DNA of 64,000 nucleotides from positions 310,001 through 374,000 of the forward strand of contig MCFL01000001.1 of the NCBI GenBank assembly GCA_002102555.1, in the 5' to 3' direction. Source of the DNA: Catenaria anguillulae PL171 (lineage: Eukaryota > Blastocladiomycota > Blastocladiomycetes > Blastocladiales > Catenariaceae). A model generated the notes under the pieces. That model was not told the DNA's origin. It did not search any database and saw nothing but the letters and a program-made list of their open reading frames with translations. This document shows positions 33,444-45,559 of this stretch, piece by piece (the stretch's first letter is position 1; each line of letters begins with the position of its first letter). The position numbers were made by a program, and so were the translations under genes.

Positions 33444-35977
33444 CTACTCTTCACTGAACGGCTCATTCAACCACGCATCTGCTGAGCCAGAATGCAACCC
33501 GAGCCGATACGCTTTCTGCCTCAGCGCACGCACTGACGGCAATCGCCCCAGCGACTGGTCCACTGTACCCTGCGGGCCGTGTGCTGCGTGGATTGCTGCC
33601 CAATCGCGTCCATATCGCAGCACTGCGAGCCGCAGCGCTTCCAGCTCGGCGCTTGTCCAGCGGCCGCGGATATTGGTGGAGGGAGGTGGGGACGTGGACG
33701 GCACAGCCTGCTGCGTGTCAGATGAAACACCGTTGGCGCTGTGGCTGCTCAGGTTGCTCGTGTTGCGCGAGCGGCGGCGAGACCGTGGCGCAGGAGTGGC
33801 GGCAGGTGTTGGCGGAGTGGATGTTGAGGCTGAAACAGACGTGAGGTCGGCAGCAGCCCCTTCTTGAGAAAATCCTTGCTCGTGGAACGTGTGAGTGGCA
33901 AATGCCGGCGAAAACGGCGACTGCAGGGAAGGCGATTCACCATAGCCAGGCCCGTTGGCGGTAAACGTAGGCTGTGGCTGTTGTGACGTTTGATTGTTGA
34001 AGTGGTGGTGTTGCTGCATGTGTTGAAGCGGGGGTCCTGGATAGTAACTGGAGGTAACAGCACTCGTGGCGGCCGCGACAGGTCCAGCATACGACGATAT
34101 CTGACCACGTTCTTGACCAACTAACGGGGAGGGGAACGGACGCGCCGCCACGAAAGTGTCTTGAGCGAGTGACGTAGACGGCGTCGTATTCACGACGGAA
34201 ATGTATGCTTGAGAGGATGGGATAGGTGAGGGGACTGACGGCAGTGGGAGGACGCGATCCGACGCCTGACGCGATCTGTGCGAGGATTGGCTAATGTCGG
34301 ACTGGGCAGGGGAAACAAGAGCCGGGCCGAACGGTCCTGCTTCGTCGCTAGCGTCATGAGACATGTCGCTGCCAACGCCACCCAGATAGCGAGAATCAGA
34401 AGACACAACGGGTGCCGTTAGAGAAAACGGATGCGCGGCGGCGCCAAACTGATGCCAATTCGGCAGCCGCTGGGAATGCGAGTGGTCAACCTGTGGTGAT
34501 TGAGAAGAACCGTCGAGAGCGCTGCTCGTGACTGATGACAACACGTCGGATTGGTCGTCGAATGAGTGCGACTGGTCGGTTGCGGCCGCAGCTGGAGGGT
34601 TGAGCGGCGTGCCGACAAATGAGTGGAACCGTGGAAGCGTTTGTCGATGCGAGGGTAAGGCAGGGAGCTCTGAACGGCCGTGAGCATTGAAGCCAGCACG
34701 TCGCAGGCGTTCGCGGTGCATCTTGCGCTGGTTGTTGAACCAAATCTGCACATGAGACCACATTGTCAGCCCGAGTCGACTCCGGAAATGTGGGCATGGT
34801 GTAAGAGGAAGCAAGCAAAACATACAGTAATGGTCTTGTCCTCAATGCCTAATTCGCGACACAACCTTGCCCGCTCCATCCGATCGGGATAAGGCGACTT
34901 TGCGTAGCTTGCCTTGAGTGCACTCATCTTGTACTGAGCCAGCCGCCGGCGCATAACCCGCCCGTTGTCCAGCGCACCGGGTATGTGCATGGGGACAACC
35001 CCACCGTCCGGGTTGTACTGACTTGGATTCGGCGACCCGTGCTCAGTGAAATCGGGCCCAAACATTGAAAAATCGTATCCGTCATCCTCGTCAGGACCCG
35101 GGCTCATCCCCTCCATTGTGAGCTCAACGGAATCACGGCGCTGATCGCTCCCGCTTGCCGGCATGCCAACGGCCGGCGAGGTCGAGCTGCTGGAGGCGGA
35201 TGCGAGCGCATTCGTGGCGGCAGAATTCATTGCGCGCTGCACGTCGCACTGCGCAGAAGAGGAATCGATTGTGCCAGCTGCAGACGGCGTGCCTTGCCAG
35301 GGCAATGGTACTGGTATGAGCCCAGGGTCGGTTGGGTTCAAGGCAGAAGAAAGCGATGCCCAAGAGCGCACAATATCTGGGTCGGGTCGGTCCGGGCCGG
35401 TCAAATAGGACGCCTGCTGCTGCTGCTGCTGCTGCTGGTATGTGCCACCGCCATCTTGAGAAGTACGCGCACGTTTCCTTGGTGGTTCCATGGGCTCCTC
35501 CTGGTCTGTTGCGTATTGCTGATGGTTAATCGCACCCGCACCCGTAGGCGCTGGCGACAGGAAATCAACCGCAGATGTCGATTCAGAGGAGTCGCCCCTG
35601 CCTGCACTGTCAAAATGCCCGTCGGTCACATCCTGTTGGTTGCCGATGAATCTGTGCGAATGGTCGGTGGTGTACTCGTCGTTTGGGGATCCCAAGCGCT
35701 GGTCGACCGCCCGCGCAACGGCTCCGCCAGCGATCGACGGGGAGTCGACATGGCCGGAATGTTGAACGGGGGAATCGTCGCGGCAGGGGCTCGAGGTGTC
35801 ATTGCGAATCGATGGTGTGTGTTGATCTTGCAGTTGAGCAAGTGGGAACGTCTTTGACGCAAAAGATCCAACCGCCAGTTGGGCGGCAGCGGCCGACTCG
35901 GCATTTGCTGTACGAATTCCAGAAAGGCGGTGAGCAGCTGATGAGCGAGTGGTCGTCGTGTCGGCGGCGGTGGACAT
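33444..35977 (-). CDS. Homeodomain protein with C-terminal Myb/SANT-like domain
   Basis: Two exons on the minus strand, 34826..35977 and 33444..34745, give 817 residues. The intron (GTATGT...TGCAG, phase 0) cuts the homeodomain before helix 3. The homeodomain, about residues 343-403, reads RRRLAQYKMSALKASYAKSP, PYPDRMERARLCRELGI and TITIWFNNQRKMHRER, with Trp48, Phe49, Asn51 and Arg53 kept and Asn at position 50. The C-terminal 70 residues contain a Myb/SANT-like domain: RGRWTSAELEALRLAV, YGRDWAAIHAAHGPQGTVDQ, then LRQKAYRL. That is the same domain type as in the genes at 38360, 52972 and 62580. The rest is disordered, Ser/Gln-rich, with a polyglutamine run in exon 1. Probably a transcription factor. 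The fusion is unusual. Confidence 0.9.
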
Positions 35978-36045
35978 CAGGCACGCGGAAGCATCAATGG
36001 GAGCATCTTTAAATCATGTGATTGTGGGGAGGTGTCAGCCAGCCG

Positions 36046-37485
36046 TCAATCCGCACGTGGTGTGGTGACAGGAGGAGGTTGAAAAATGAAATGACAAGGC
36101 ATGGATGAAACGCGTGCATGCATTCGCGCAATTTTTCCGACGTGAGCTGCCATTGGCTGCAAGCCGTGAACATGCAAAGGATCACGGAAAAATCGCGTAT
36201 GGTGGGAAAAGGAGAGCAAACGACACGTACCGCCATAGTGATCAGCGACGTGGCAAAGACGTGTCAATGGGGCTTGAGACGCTTCCAGATGCTGTTCGGC
36301 TTGGCGGCTGCAAGAATGACTCGATGACTGGTCAAAACGGTGATGTTGCTGAGCCTCATTGCCCGCACGGACAAGATCTGCCCCTTGAAGGTCCTGCATT
36401 CCGTTTTGAGTCGTCAAGCCACGTGTCGCGTTACTGTTTGTGTTAACCAATATGCTTGTGTCCAACACGGCAGTGGGTGGCAACGGCGCGGTTGCAGCCT
36501 GCGGGCGACCGAGAGCGGTTGAATGGCCCACAGCAGCCAAGGTCGACGACGACGATGATGACGAACTGCTGGTAGCATGGCAAGTGCACGAGCATGAGGC
36601 GGAAACACCAACACCAATGGCGCACTGGGAGGCGAGGGCAATCTTGGCGGCCTTTGCTTGAGCATCAAGCACCATGTTGGCCAACGCCGACCCGGGAGGA
36701 GGTGGGCTGGTCAATTGGCTGGCAAAGGCCAAGGTCGGTGGCGGAACAATGACAGATAGTGCTTGCAAGACGCTTGCCGGCGTATCGTCGTCTGCCTGGA
36801 CTGATTGGTCAACCATCGTGGCTCCACCATCGGGCGCACGGTTGAAACGTGCCGGCCGTTTGCACTTGTGCAAGAGCTCGTCAACAACTTGGGCAATGGA
36901 GTCGACTGCTGGGCCGTATGCGGTGCCGGGATGGTCCGAATCATCGTGGTCGATAAACTCGCCCATAATCTTGAGGCAGTATTGAACGTGCGACACAAGT
37001 GCTTGACCGGTTTGGCCATTGGGAATCCCGGCCGCCGCACTGGTAGATGATCGCGGAGGAGGTGGATCTTGCAACGAAATGGATGTACCCGCAGCTGCAA
37101 TCGCACCAGCCGATGAGGTTTCCTGGGCCACGACTACCCCATCTGATTCGTGTTCATGGTCACTTTGCAACTTGGGGTTCCGGTTCCCCTTGTTGGGAGA
37201 CGTCAGCTGGCCACGTCCACCGCCACGCTTGCCTCCACGACTGCCCCGACCGCCGCGAGTGGAACCGGTACCGCGGGATTGCGTTGCTCCGGACAAAGTC
37301 GGGTTGCGATCGCTGCGTGCAACGGGCGTTTCCGAGGCACTGGGATTCGATGCGGACACATCTTGGGCGTCGGTAGGGGTATTGCTGGTTTCGGCGGCAG
37401 CAGATGGAGGGAATGTGGAGCGAGTCGGCGACTCGGCATATGTGCTTACGGCGCGCGCGGCTCGCCGAGTGGGACGGGCGCTCAT
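36046..37485 (-). CDS. Disordered RGG-rich protein with helical module (Myb-like family, no Myb domain seen)
   Basis: Start taken at the ATG at 37485 (MSARPTRRAARAVSTY); the frame is open upstream but not protein-like. The uninterrupted frame gives 479 residues. A Gly/Arg segment, STRGGRGSRGGKRGGGRG, lies near residue 80. Residues about 155-205 hold a predicted helical module, ALVSHVQYCLKIMGEFI then VDSIAQVVDELLHK, similar in spacing to the N-terminal module of the genes at 38360, 52110, 52972, 60189 and 62580. The last 70 codons may be intronic: a donor GGCG|GTACGTG at about 36228 could splice to an acceptor TTGCAG about 75 bases on, changing the C-terminus. The gene is divergent from the family member at 38360. 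Function unknown; RGG repeats suggest RNA or DNA contact. Confidence 0.6.
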   Translation of the reverse strand: MSARPTRRAARAVSTYAESPTRSTFPPSAAAETSNTPTDAQDVSASNPSASETPVARSDRNPTLSGATQSRGTGSTRGGRGSRGGKRGGGRGQLTSPNKGNRNPKLQSDHEHESDGVVVAQETSSAGAIAAAGTSISLQDPPPPRSSTSAAAGIPNGQTGQALVSHVQYCLKIMGEFIDHDDSDHPGTAYGPAVDSIAQVVDELLHKCKRPARFNRAPDGGATMVDQSVQADDDTPASVLQALSVIVPPPTLAFASQLTSPPPPGSALANMVLDAQAKAAKIALASQCAIGVGVSASCSCTCHATSSSSSSSSSTLAAVGHSTALGRPQAATAPLPPTAVLDTSILVNTNSNATRGLTTQNGMQDLQGADLVRAGNEAQQHHRFDQSSSHSCSRQAEQHLEASQAPLTRLCHVADHYGGTCRLLSFSHHTRFFRDPLHVHGLQPMAAHVGKIARMHARVSSMPCHFIFQPPPVTTPRAD

Positions 37486-38359
37486 GATGGGATTGCGGCA
37501 ATGGTGCTGGAAAATGGCTGGACGGGAAGGGGGCACGAGCGATAGCAGAGATTTGAAGAGAGTGACAATGGGCAGTTCAAATGAAGGTCGGATACAAGAG
37601 AGCAGAAGAGTGCAGCGGTTGTGTTGTGGATGTGACAAAGAGAAGGGAGAGAGCCGACATGTAATCCCGTGTTCCAAAGTGTTACGTGGGCTGAGACAGT
37701 GGGTGGTGGAAATCATCAACACATCATGTTTCGGCATGGATTGCGAGCTCAACATCTCTGGAAGACAAAGACGAATGGTGAAAAGTTCCTGCCTTGCACC
37801 TGTGCTGCGCCAGCATGCATGTACCCGGATCGTTGTCAGCACGGCCAGACCCAGCAGTTCCAGTTGCGGGATGCCAGGGCTGCATTTCAGTCGTGAATTG
37901 CAAGCAAGGTGGGAAGCACCCAACTCAGTGGATTGATTGGCACCAAGCTCCCAGGAGAACAACACCCGCGACGGACCTCAACAATACTGTAAGTATGTTC
38001 AGTCTGTCCCAACAGTTGATATTATAGCCTCGAGAGCAGAGCATGTTCCCACAATACATCTCGAAGCAATGATAAATACTTGGAAGTATTGTTGTCTTCG
38101 AGCATATGAATACAATTTGGTTGGACACGATCGATGCACATCACTGGCAGACGCGGTTGAGCGATTGCTTGATAATCGCATCAAGCTTCCAGTGATGGCA
38201 TATGTACTTACTACTATTTTGACACATCGACGTTCGCATGTATATGTGAAGGTGGTGAAGGAAGGTGCCCGTCCTTTTTTCTCTCGCAAAAGTCGGCTTC
38301 AAAGGGTCATGTTGCGTTCTGGGCATGTAGTTCTCTCTCTGCTAGTTCCCTTTCACACG
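37486..38359. promoter_or_regulatory. Divergent promoter region between two related genes
   Basis: About 870 bases lie between the start codons of two family members on opposite strands. Reading frames extend into it from both sides (to 37965 on minus and 37937 on plus), but the encoded residues lack the composition of either protein. Confidence 0.45.
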
Positions 38360-39979
38360 ATGCATGCACCGTTGATGGACAAGACCGACCTTCGGCAACA
38401 TTCGCTGCACCTCGGTGCCCCGTCATTGCTGCCATTGGAGCGGGCAAGCTGCCAAGTTGGCCTCCTCGTTTCCCCGCCGAGCAGCAGCTCCTTGCTCCCC
38501 GATAGCTCCAATCCCGCTGCGCGAGACAAGATTGCTTCGGCAGTGCAAGTCGGCCTGTTCGGTTCCCCGCTCGCAAGGGATTCAAAATCGCCTCACTCGC
38601 ATGTGCTCTTTGGCGCAGCACACAGCACAGTGTCGGCAAAGGTACCTGCAGATTTGTGGGCTGAATCACGCATGCACGTCGAGCCTGTATCGGTGTGTGA
38701 GGCGTCAGTGGCGTTGGTGGACGAACTCGAGCTGGAGGTGCCAAGCAAGGACCCAACTGGAGCAGCCGCAGGAGGTATGGTCGCGAGCGCTCAAAGCGGC
38801 CACTGGGATGTCCGAAATCCGTTTCAACCGCTCGAGTGTCCAGCAAATCCGCTCCAAGCGCTCCTGTCCCTCTTGGATGCCAGTTCAATTCAAGTCGCCA
38901 AACAGATCGAGTCGCATAAAGACTTCTCTGCCGCATCCGAATCAGATGCTGCTCAGCTGCTCGACATTGGTACTCGGTTATGCTCGTTAGCGAATGGGCT
39001 TCTTGGTAAGGGGCACGATTCGACAAGTGTGCCAAGCCCTTCTGCTGCAGAAGCCTCGGACATGGACGTTGAACAACTGCTTGTGGACCAGTCGCAAGAA
39101 CCCTCGACGAGCGTACTGTCCCCAACAGTCGCAGTCGAGGCGTCGCACGAGTCGAATGCTCCCCGCTCGACTGTTGTCCACATCAACCCACCAATTGCTG
39201 TGCCCCTGTATTTTATGTCGCCGGTACCATACCCATACTTGGCGCATGCTGCCGCCACCGCGAATCATGAAGCCGCCCTAGCAACACAAAATGTTCCGAA
39301 CTGGATTCATCATTCCGCTCATACTCCCAGCCAATCCCAAGCTATGGTCGAATCGGGGTCAAGCACGACGTCAACACAGCGTGGTGCAACCGACATTGCT
39401 GAAACCTTCGGAATCCGCTCACCCCAGCCTCCGCCGCCGCTCCCACCACCGCCGTCATCCGCATCCGCCATTCCCTCTCCTAATTCGACCCATCGTCCTA
39501 CTCCGCCTCCCGACGCGGGATATACGCCCTCTTCCAACCGTGTCCGCGGCCCGCGCTCGGCCACGCGGCGATGGACACCGCTCGAGTACGCAACGCTCGA
39601 GCGCGCTGTCACTACCTTTGGCCGCGCCTGGTCTGTGATCATGCTCGCACATGGAAAGGATGGTCGCGTGGACAAGGCGCTCGCGCGGTTTTCGGCAGCG
39701 GATTTGCAGGCCAAGGTCGAGTACGAGGTGCGCAAGAAGCGCAAGGCTGGGTGGACCGATGAGCAAATTGGCGTGTTTGCAACGGCCAGGCCGGGCGTGA
39801 GGGGACAGGTGAGTAGTGCGAGGTGGGACGAGATCAGGGATTACGCGAAGCAGCTGGATGCGGAGAAGAAACTGGCCAGAGCCGAACGTGACGGGGATGA
39901 GCTCGTGAACGCTCCTGAACCTATCGCAACGCTGTCCAATGATGCCGATTCTGAGGATGATAGCATCCATGTAGATTAG
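38360..39979 (+). CDS. Myb/SANT-like protein with N-terminal helical module
   Basis: A single exon; I chose the ATG at 38360 (MHAPLMDKTDLRQHS), giving 539 residues. A second ATG lies five codons on. The helical module at residues about 162-215 reads NPLQALLSLLDASSIQVAKQ then a helix ending LCSLANGLL. The Myb/SANT-like domain at about 403-460 reads RRWTPLEYATLERAV, FGRAWSVIMLAHGKDG and LARFSAADLQAKVEYE, with a basic RKKRKAGWT following. It is preceded by a proline run. The architecture (module, disordered linker, one Myb-like domain) is shared with the gene at 62580. Probably nuclear and DNA-binding. The gene ends 91 bases from the stop of TRM732. Confidence 0.8.
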   Translation: MHAPLMDKTDLRQHSLHLGAPSLLPLERASCQVGLLVSPPSSSSLLPDSSNPAARDKIASAVQVGLFGSPLARDSKSPHSHVLFGAAHSTVSAKVPADLWAESRMHVEPVSVCEASVALVDELELEVPSKDPTGAAAGGMVASAQSGHWDVRNPFQPLECPANPLQALLSLLDASSIQVAKQIESHKDFSAASESDAAQLLDIGTRLCSLANGLLGKGHDSTSVPSPSAAEASDMDVEQLLVDQSQEPSTSVLSPTVAVEASHESNAPRSTVVHINPPIAVPLYFMSPVPYPYLAHAAATANHEAALATQNVPNWIHHSAHTPSQSQAMVESGSSTTSTQRGATDIAETFGIRSPQPPPPLPPPPSSASAIPSPNSTHRPTPPPDAGYTPSSNRVRGPRSATRRWTPLEYATLERAVTTFGRAWSVIMLAHGKDGRVDKALARFSAADLQAKVEYEVRKKRKAGWTDEQIGVFATARPGVRGQVSSARWDEIRDYAKQLDAEKKLARAERDGDELVNAPEPIATLSNDADSEDDSIHVD

Positions 39980-40070
39980 GCACGATACTCAAGTGTTTTT
40001 GGCTGGTTGCTGTATGTGTGAAATACAATGTCTATTGCTAAAGCTATCTGTCAAGTCTATACAACATGGC

Positions 40071-43000
40071 TCAAGCAAGGAAAAACTGCTCGGCAACCGC
40101 CAATACTTGTTCCTTGGTAATCCCGGGCTCGGATGCATCAAACAAGAACCGCAGTGTCGTCAAACTGACGTTCACATCTTGCGAATCCCGTCTTCCAGTC
40201 TCAATGTTCTAGAGCATGATACAAGCCGCAGAAAAGTCAGTGACGTGAAGTGGTAGCAGCCAGAGATTCCCAGTCACGACGTACCTTTACTGAATCAAGC
40301 AAGTAGCTGAAACTCTCGACCTCAGCCTCAATTTGCCTCATTCCCCACGCTACTGCAATCGCTTCCCGTAATTGATCCTTGAACAAGTTTGGATCCTCCT
40401 TGTTGAACAACCCGTCTTGTCTCAGCTTTCCTCCCGTCAAGGCTGGAACCAAATACTTGTGGAGCGTTTCCCTCCACAAGGGCTCCACGACATGCCTCAC
40501 GGCCGCATCGCCCGTGACCATCTCGACGAGCCACCGCATCGCGCACGGCAGCATGGCCGAGTTGTGCACAGCACTACCGCCAGTGGTGCCAAAAACAACG
40601 TTTGCCAGTGCTCGCGTTGCACCTTCGCGCACGTCGTCGTCGTCGTCCTGCACAAGCAACGTGGTCGCAACCCAGACAAGCCTTGCGAGGGCCGCTGATC
40701 CGGCAACAGCGCGCACATGTGCCAGCCCTTGTGTCAAACTGGCGGTGCACCCTTCGCGAACAAACAGGGGCTCTTCGGGTTGCGACCACTGCGTGAACAC
40801 GTCAATGTAGGTTGCCGCGACGGTGGCCGAGCCAATGGCGGCTTTTGCGAGTGAGTGAATGAGCGGCACACGCAGGTTGAGTGCGACCGAGGCTGGATCG
40901 GCTACAAGGCTTAGAAGGTGCGCTGTTGGCAGGCTGTGGCCGGCGTCGACCAGGATCTTGGTGCGCAAACCGGTACGGGGCGCGGATGGGTCGAATAGCA
41001 CGTCAGTGACTTGTGGAGAGAGTGGGAGCATTCGTACCAGAGCGCCCGACTCAGCGTTGGCCAGGGTTTCAAGCACAAATGAATGAATCAATGGGTCGCG
41101 CTCTTGTACGAGGAGAACATCGAGGGCGCCGGTATCCGATCCGAGGAGCATGGCTTCTGCCAAGCGGGACTTGACGAGCTCGTAACCATAGCCGGTCGGA
41201 ATCCCTTGGGAATACCACTCGCTGGCGACCCTCGCAAACTGCTCACCAACCACCATAGTCGCCACCTGAATGGCCACGGCCTGCGCGTACGGGCTCGCTC
41301 GAGACTGCCGCACGTACTCGACCAACCGCATGACCATGTCCCTTGCTGGGCCATGGCTAACGGCGTCCTGGCCCATCACGGCCACGGCTGCACCCACCAA
41401 ACTTCTCACATACAGCACGCTTCCGTGGACGCCATTGTGCCCATCGCCCTCGACCTTACCCCGTACCAACTTGTCCACGACCTCCACAGCGCGCTGCACC
41501 AACCTTTCCCTCTCCACCATCGCAACCAATGCCTCGGCTGCCACCTCCCTGACCTTCCAAACAGCACTCGCCAAACACTTGCCGACAAGCGCCTCAAACT
41601 CGGCACCCAACACCGACTGGTCCTCGCTCCCGCCGACGGCCGGCGACGGCGCCATGCGTGCCAACACCACGAGTAACGGGAACGCCATCCCTGCGCCAAC
41701 CACCTCGCCACGGACATGCTCGACGGCCGCCCGCAAATGCCTGATGAGCGCCGCGTGCAATTTCGGATACCGCAAGAAAAACTCGCGTCCCGTCAACCCA
41801 CTCGTGCGATCGCCCTGGCCGGCGCTCGCGCGCGACCCAAATACACGCGTCAGCAAGTTGGAGTGCAGCATGAGTGCGCCATTGCGCACGGCCCAGTCAC
41901 TGTGGTGCAAGTGTTCGAGGGCAAGCAAAAGGGCAGGTTCAATGTACGCGGGCGTGTCCCGCGCCAGGTGCCGATCGTCGAGCAAGCGGCGCAGCGTGTT
42001 CATGGCGTTGACTTTGACGGTCGCGTCGGCCGTGGATGACGAGTTGGCGAGTTGGAACAGGGTCGACATGGTGGTGGGCAGAAGGTAGCGGGCGTGCTGG
42101 GAGGTGAGCAGGGCTAGGATCACATGGGGAAGGCCGCCGGACCGGCGTGTGACCGAGTAGTCCGAGTGGGCTACGGCAGTCAGGGCAGACTGCATCCAAG
42201 TGTCCAAGTGCGCCGAGCCAACTGATTGCGTGAGCGTGTGTGTGACGAGGACAAGGTTTGGTTGCACAGCACAAAAGGCGCCGCGGTGCCTAATCGAGAG
42301 CATGAGCGAGATAAAGTGGGTCCCAACGGTGGCGAGAAGTGGCTCATAGGACTATGTTCACATGAAGAGATGAACGTCCAGACATTAGTTTCGCTTGTAA
42401 GCCGAGACGATGCGGAGGATGACAAGCATACCTTGGCGTCAACACGTTCAACAACGACACCCATTAAATCACACGCATGCTTGACAACTCGCCACGAATA
42501 CGACAAAATCAACTGACTTGCCGCGCTTGCCTCGTCGGCCCCAACTTCGTCCTCGGCGTCATCCGCACGTACGTCCTCGGGCAAGTTACCCTCTGGTGCA
42601 TCCTCGGTCAGCACTTGCAAAACGGCTTGAGTGGCCTCTTGACACACACTCGCCAATTCATGGATCCATCGCTCGGGTGCATGCACATGTGAAAAGATGA
42701 TTTGCAGGGCAAGCAGCGTGCCGGGCAATGGCGACGCTTGCGCCGCGGTCAGCAGGTTGGACTGGGCGCCCTTGGTCTCGTTGACAACGGTCGCAATGAG
42801 CTCCTGAATGAAATACGCTGCAACACAGCAACACACCAAGTGAGGTTTGAATGAGTGACGCAATAAAAACAACACATCATACGTACATTGCCTCTCTTGG
42901 CCCGCCGCCCTCACAACCACGTCCCACAAGAGCGCGCCCGCTCTGGCCTCGCTTCCCCTCACACTCGCCACCTTTTCCTTGGCCACACGCAAAACTTGGT

Positions 43001-45290
43001 CCACCATCTCGTCCGGCACACGAAACTTGCTAACGAGCGCATGTGCTGCGCGCTGCACATCTTCGTACGCGGCCGTCGTCACGACCCTCAGCACGGCCCG
43101 GCACATCGTGTCTGAATCCACGCGCACGGCAATCGGATATGTCGGCGGCGCACAATGGTCCTTGTGAAACCCATTAGGCATGGGCACCGCATCAATCCCA
43201 AATGCAATAACCAGGGCGTCCACCAAGCCTAAGCATGTGGTTGCAATGGCGTACGGGCACGCGGGGCGGTCGAGGTGTGCGGCGAGCAGCGTTTGCAGCC
43301 ACGAGAGAAAACTGGCGTAGGCGTCAATCAGGGTCTGGGCGGCCACGTTGTCAGGCGTCGGTGGGAATCCCGGCCGGCACTTTGCAGCCCGCCCGAGGGC
43401 ATACCCAGAGTGGCGCATGCGCTCAAACACCTTGAGTGCGCGCGCAAGCAGGCCGTCGCGGAACTCTGCGTCAGTCGAGTCGAGGTTGAAGGTGAAGAGG
43501 TGCTTGAGCCAGTCGAGATCGGCCGCGGATAGCGCAAGTGTTGGACGGCGCACGTCGGCAATCAGTCCGAGAGCGTCGAGGCGCAAGGTCGCCAGTGGAT
43601 GTGTTGCTGCGCCGAGTGGGACAGAAGTGGCTGCGGTGGCCGATGAGGCGGTAGCAAGGTCGAGCGTGCGGGCAACGCGCTCAACGGCAACATGTGCAGC
43701 AAGCATATCGCCCGGCAGAGCGGAAAGACGGGCCGTGGTCAGTGGGTAAACAGCGGGCAAGTTGGACAGGATGGGTTTGAGCAAGTGCGAGGCAAAGTGT
43801 TTGCGGATCAAGTCGCTTGGCGCAGTCAATCCGGCAACCACAAACTCGACGATACTGTACACCAGGTCGTGATCTTGAGCTGGCTGAGCCTTTTTGAGGG
43901 CAAGAACCACTGCGCCGACAAACTCGGCCACCCTGGCTGCCATGCCGTGCCTGCCCACACTTTCAATCACCTCGGCGCGTCCTTCGGGCGTCCCACAACA
44001 CGCGTGCCATGCCACAGCGGGTCCGACTACGGGAACCACAGCGGCCATGACGACATAGCGGACTTTGGTTGCCGGGACGGTTGCATCCACCACACGTTTC
44101 ACGAGCTCGGCCTTGTCATGGCCAAGCTTTTTCAAGAGCGGCTCGACAACACCCCGCGCACGCGATTGGATCGAGTCCATTGGGTCGTCCAAAAATGTCC
44201 ACATGGCGTCAAGAATGGAAGATGCCTGGGCTGAATTGGGAGCGAGATGGGTCGCAGTGATGGCGAGTGCATCGAGGACGGCCAAGATGCATTGGGTTCC
44301 GACCGATGTTCCCGCTTGTGTGATGAGTTGGAGGAGAGCCGGGGTGGTTGTATCGATGAGGTGGGCCGAGGAGGGTGATGATGCGAGCAGGGCACGCAGA
44401 GCGAGGGCGCGCGGCGAGCCGTGCGGGAGAGAGAGTGACCATGCCAGAGCTGCATCAGTCACAGTTGGTGCGACAAGGAGGGTGGGTGCAGCATGGGATG
44501 GGTGCGTAAGGAGCGACTGCACCAGGACTACTGCGGAGAGGCTGCGAGCATCGGCGTCGGTTGTCGGGCTGACAAGAAGCGATTGGCAGGAGGTCAAGAG
44601 GGCTAGCGGCAGGTCCTGGGACGAGACGAGTTTGGGAACAAGCAAGGCTGCGAGCTTGAGGACAAGCACTCGATCAAATGTTGCACTTGATGCGGAACCG
44701 TTGGCCAAAGCATTTTGGACAGTCTGAAGCAAGTTTGGGATGGATTCCAGCGTTGCCTGGGTCGAGACTGGGTGGCGGAAGAGCGCTTGGACCACGGCAT
44801 ACTGGTCTGCCAAGTGAAGCGACGGCAACCACGAGCGCAAAGTGGACGACAAGCTGGCCAACACGGCGTGATTCAATGCTCCTCCTTGCCCGGTGGACAC
44901 TGTGTGCAACGCATGCAAAATTGCAGGGCGGGATGCGGTTGATGCCGAGTTGCGCTGATCCACCAAAGCGAGAGTCAGCCACGGCACCAGGTAGGTGGCG
45001 GCCCATTGGTGAGCGGCGGGAACAGAGGAACTGGCGACGGCTGTGGCGAGGCGCTTGAGAGCCTGGTCCTGTTGCTTTGGCGTGGCCCTGAGGCCCGAGT
45101 CGAGTGGGATGAGGGCATTGAGGTCGCGTGACAATGGCTCGGGCACGGCCTCCGCGGGGGAATGCCATGGCGGAAAGAAGAGGACCATGGTGACTTGAGA
45201 CTTGGGTAGGTATTCGTAGTGCGTATGCTCCAAGGCAATACGGCATCCATTGATTGACTCGTCCTGCCATGCCGCAAGCGCCCTGGCCAT
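40071..45290 (-). CDS. TRM732: THADA/TRM732-type tRNA 2'-O-methylation cofactor (DUF2428, HEAT-like)
   Basis: Four exons on the minus strand, 42887..45290, 42432..42817, 40285..42351 and 40071..40208, give 1664 residues. The protein is an all-helical HEAT/ARM-like array. DUF2428 blocks identify it: LLSIRHRGAF-type MLSIRHRGAF, then SVTRRSGGLPHVILALL, then VNAMNTLRRLLDDRHL, SDWAVRNGALMLHSNLLTRV and SGLTGREFFLRYPKL. TRM732 partners the methyltransferase TRM7 for 2'-O-methylation of position 32 in tRNA anticodon loops. Exon 1 includes the conserved SEARAGALLWDVVV block. The first intron (42818..42886) is 69 bases without in-frame stops, so its retention would keep the frame. The ATG at 45290 was chosen; only a GTG start lies further upstream in frame. 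Confidence 0.93.
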
Positions 45291-45559
45291 ACCAGCATCA
45301 AGATAAAAGGCACGTGCACGTGATGCGTCGCCATCGAACTCGATCGGCCCACAGCACACCCCGCCGCCAACCTATAGTGCAGGCAAAGGGCGAGCCGTCG
45401 TCCGTCACAAGGTCTGCCCTGTGCTGCAACGAGCGTTCCGGGCCGTACTCTTTATTCCCATGGAACCAAGACGCTAGCTATAGCTAGTCGACTGCAAAGC
45501 ATGTGCACCCAAGATCAAGAACGGAAAAATGGATGCGCACCATGTCCTTACGAGTAGAA

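Noticed and set aside
37937-38359. Upstream extension of the Myb-like gene at 38360
   Set aside because: The additional 141 codons are Cys/Tyr-rich and unlike the protein; probably promoter.
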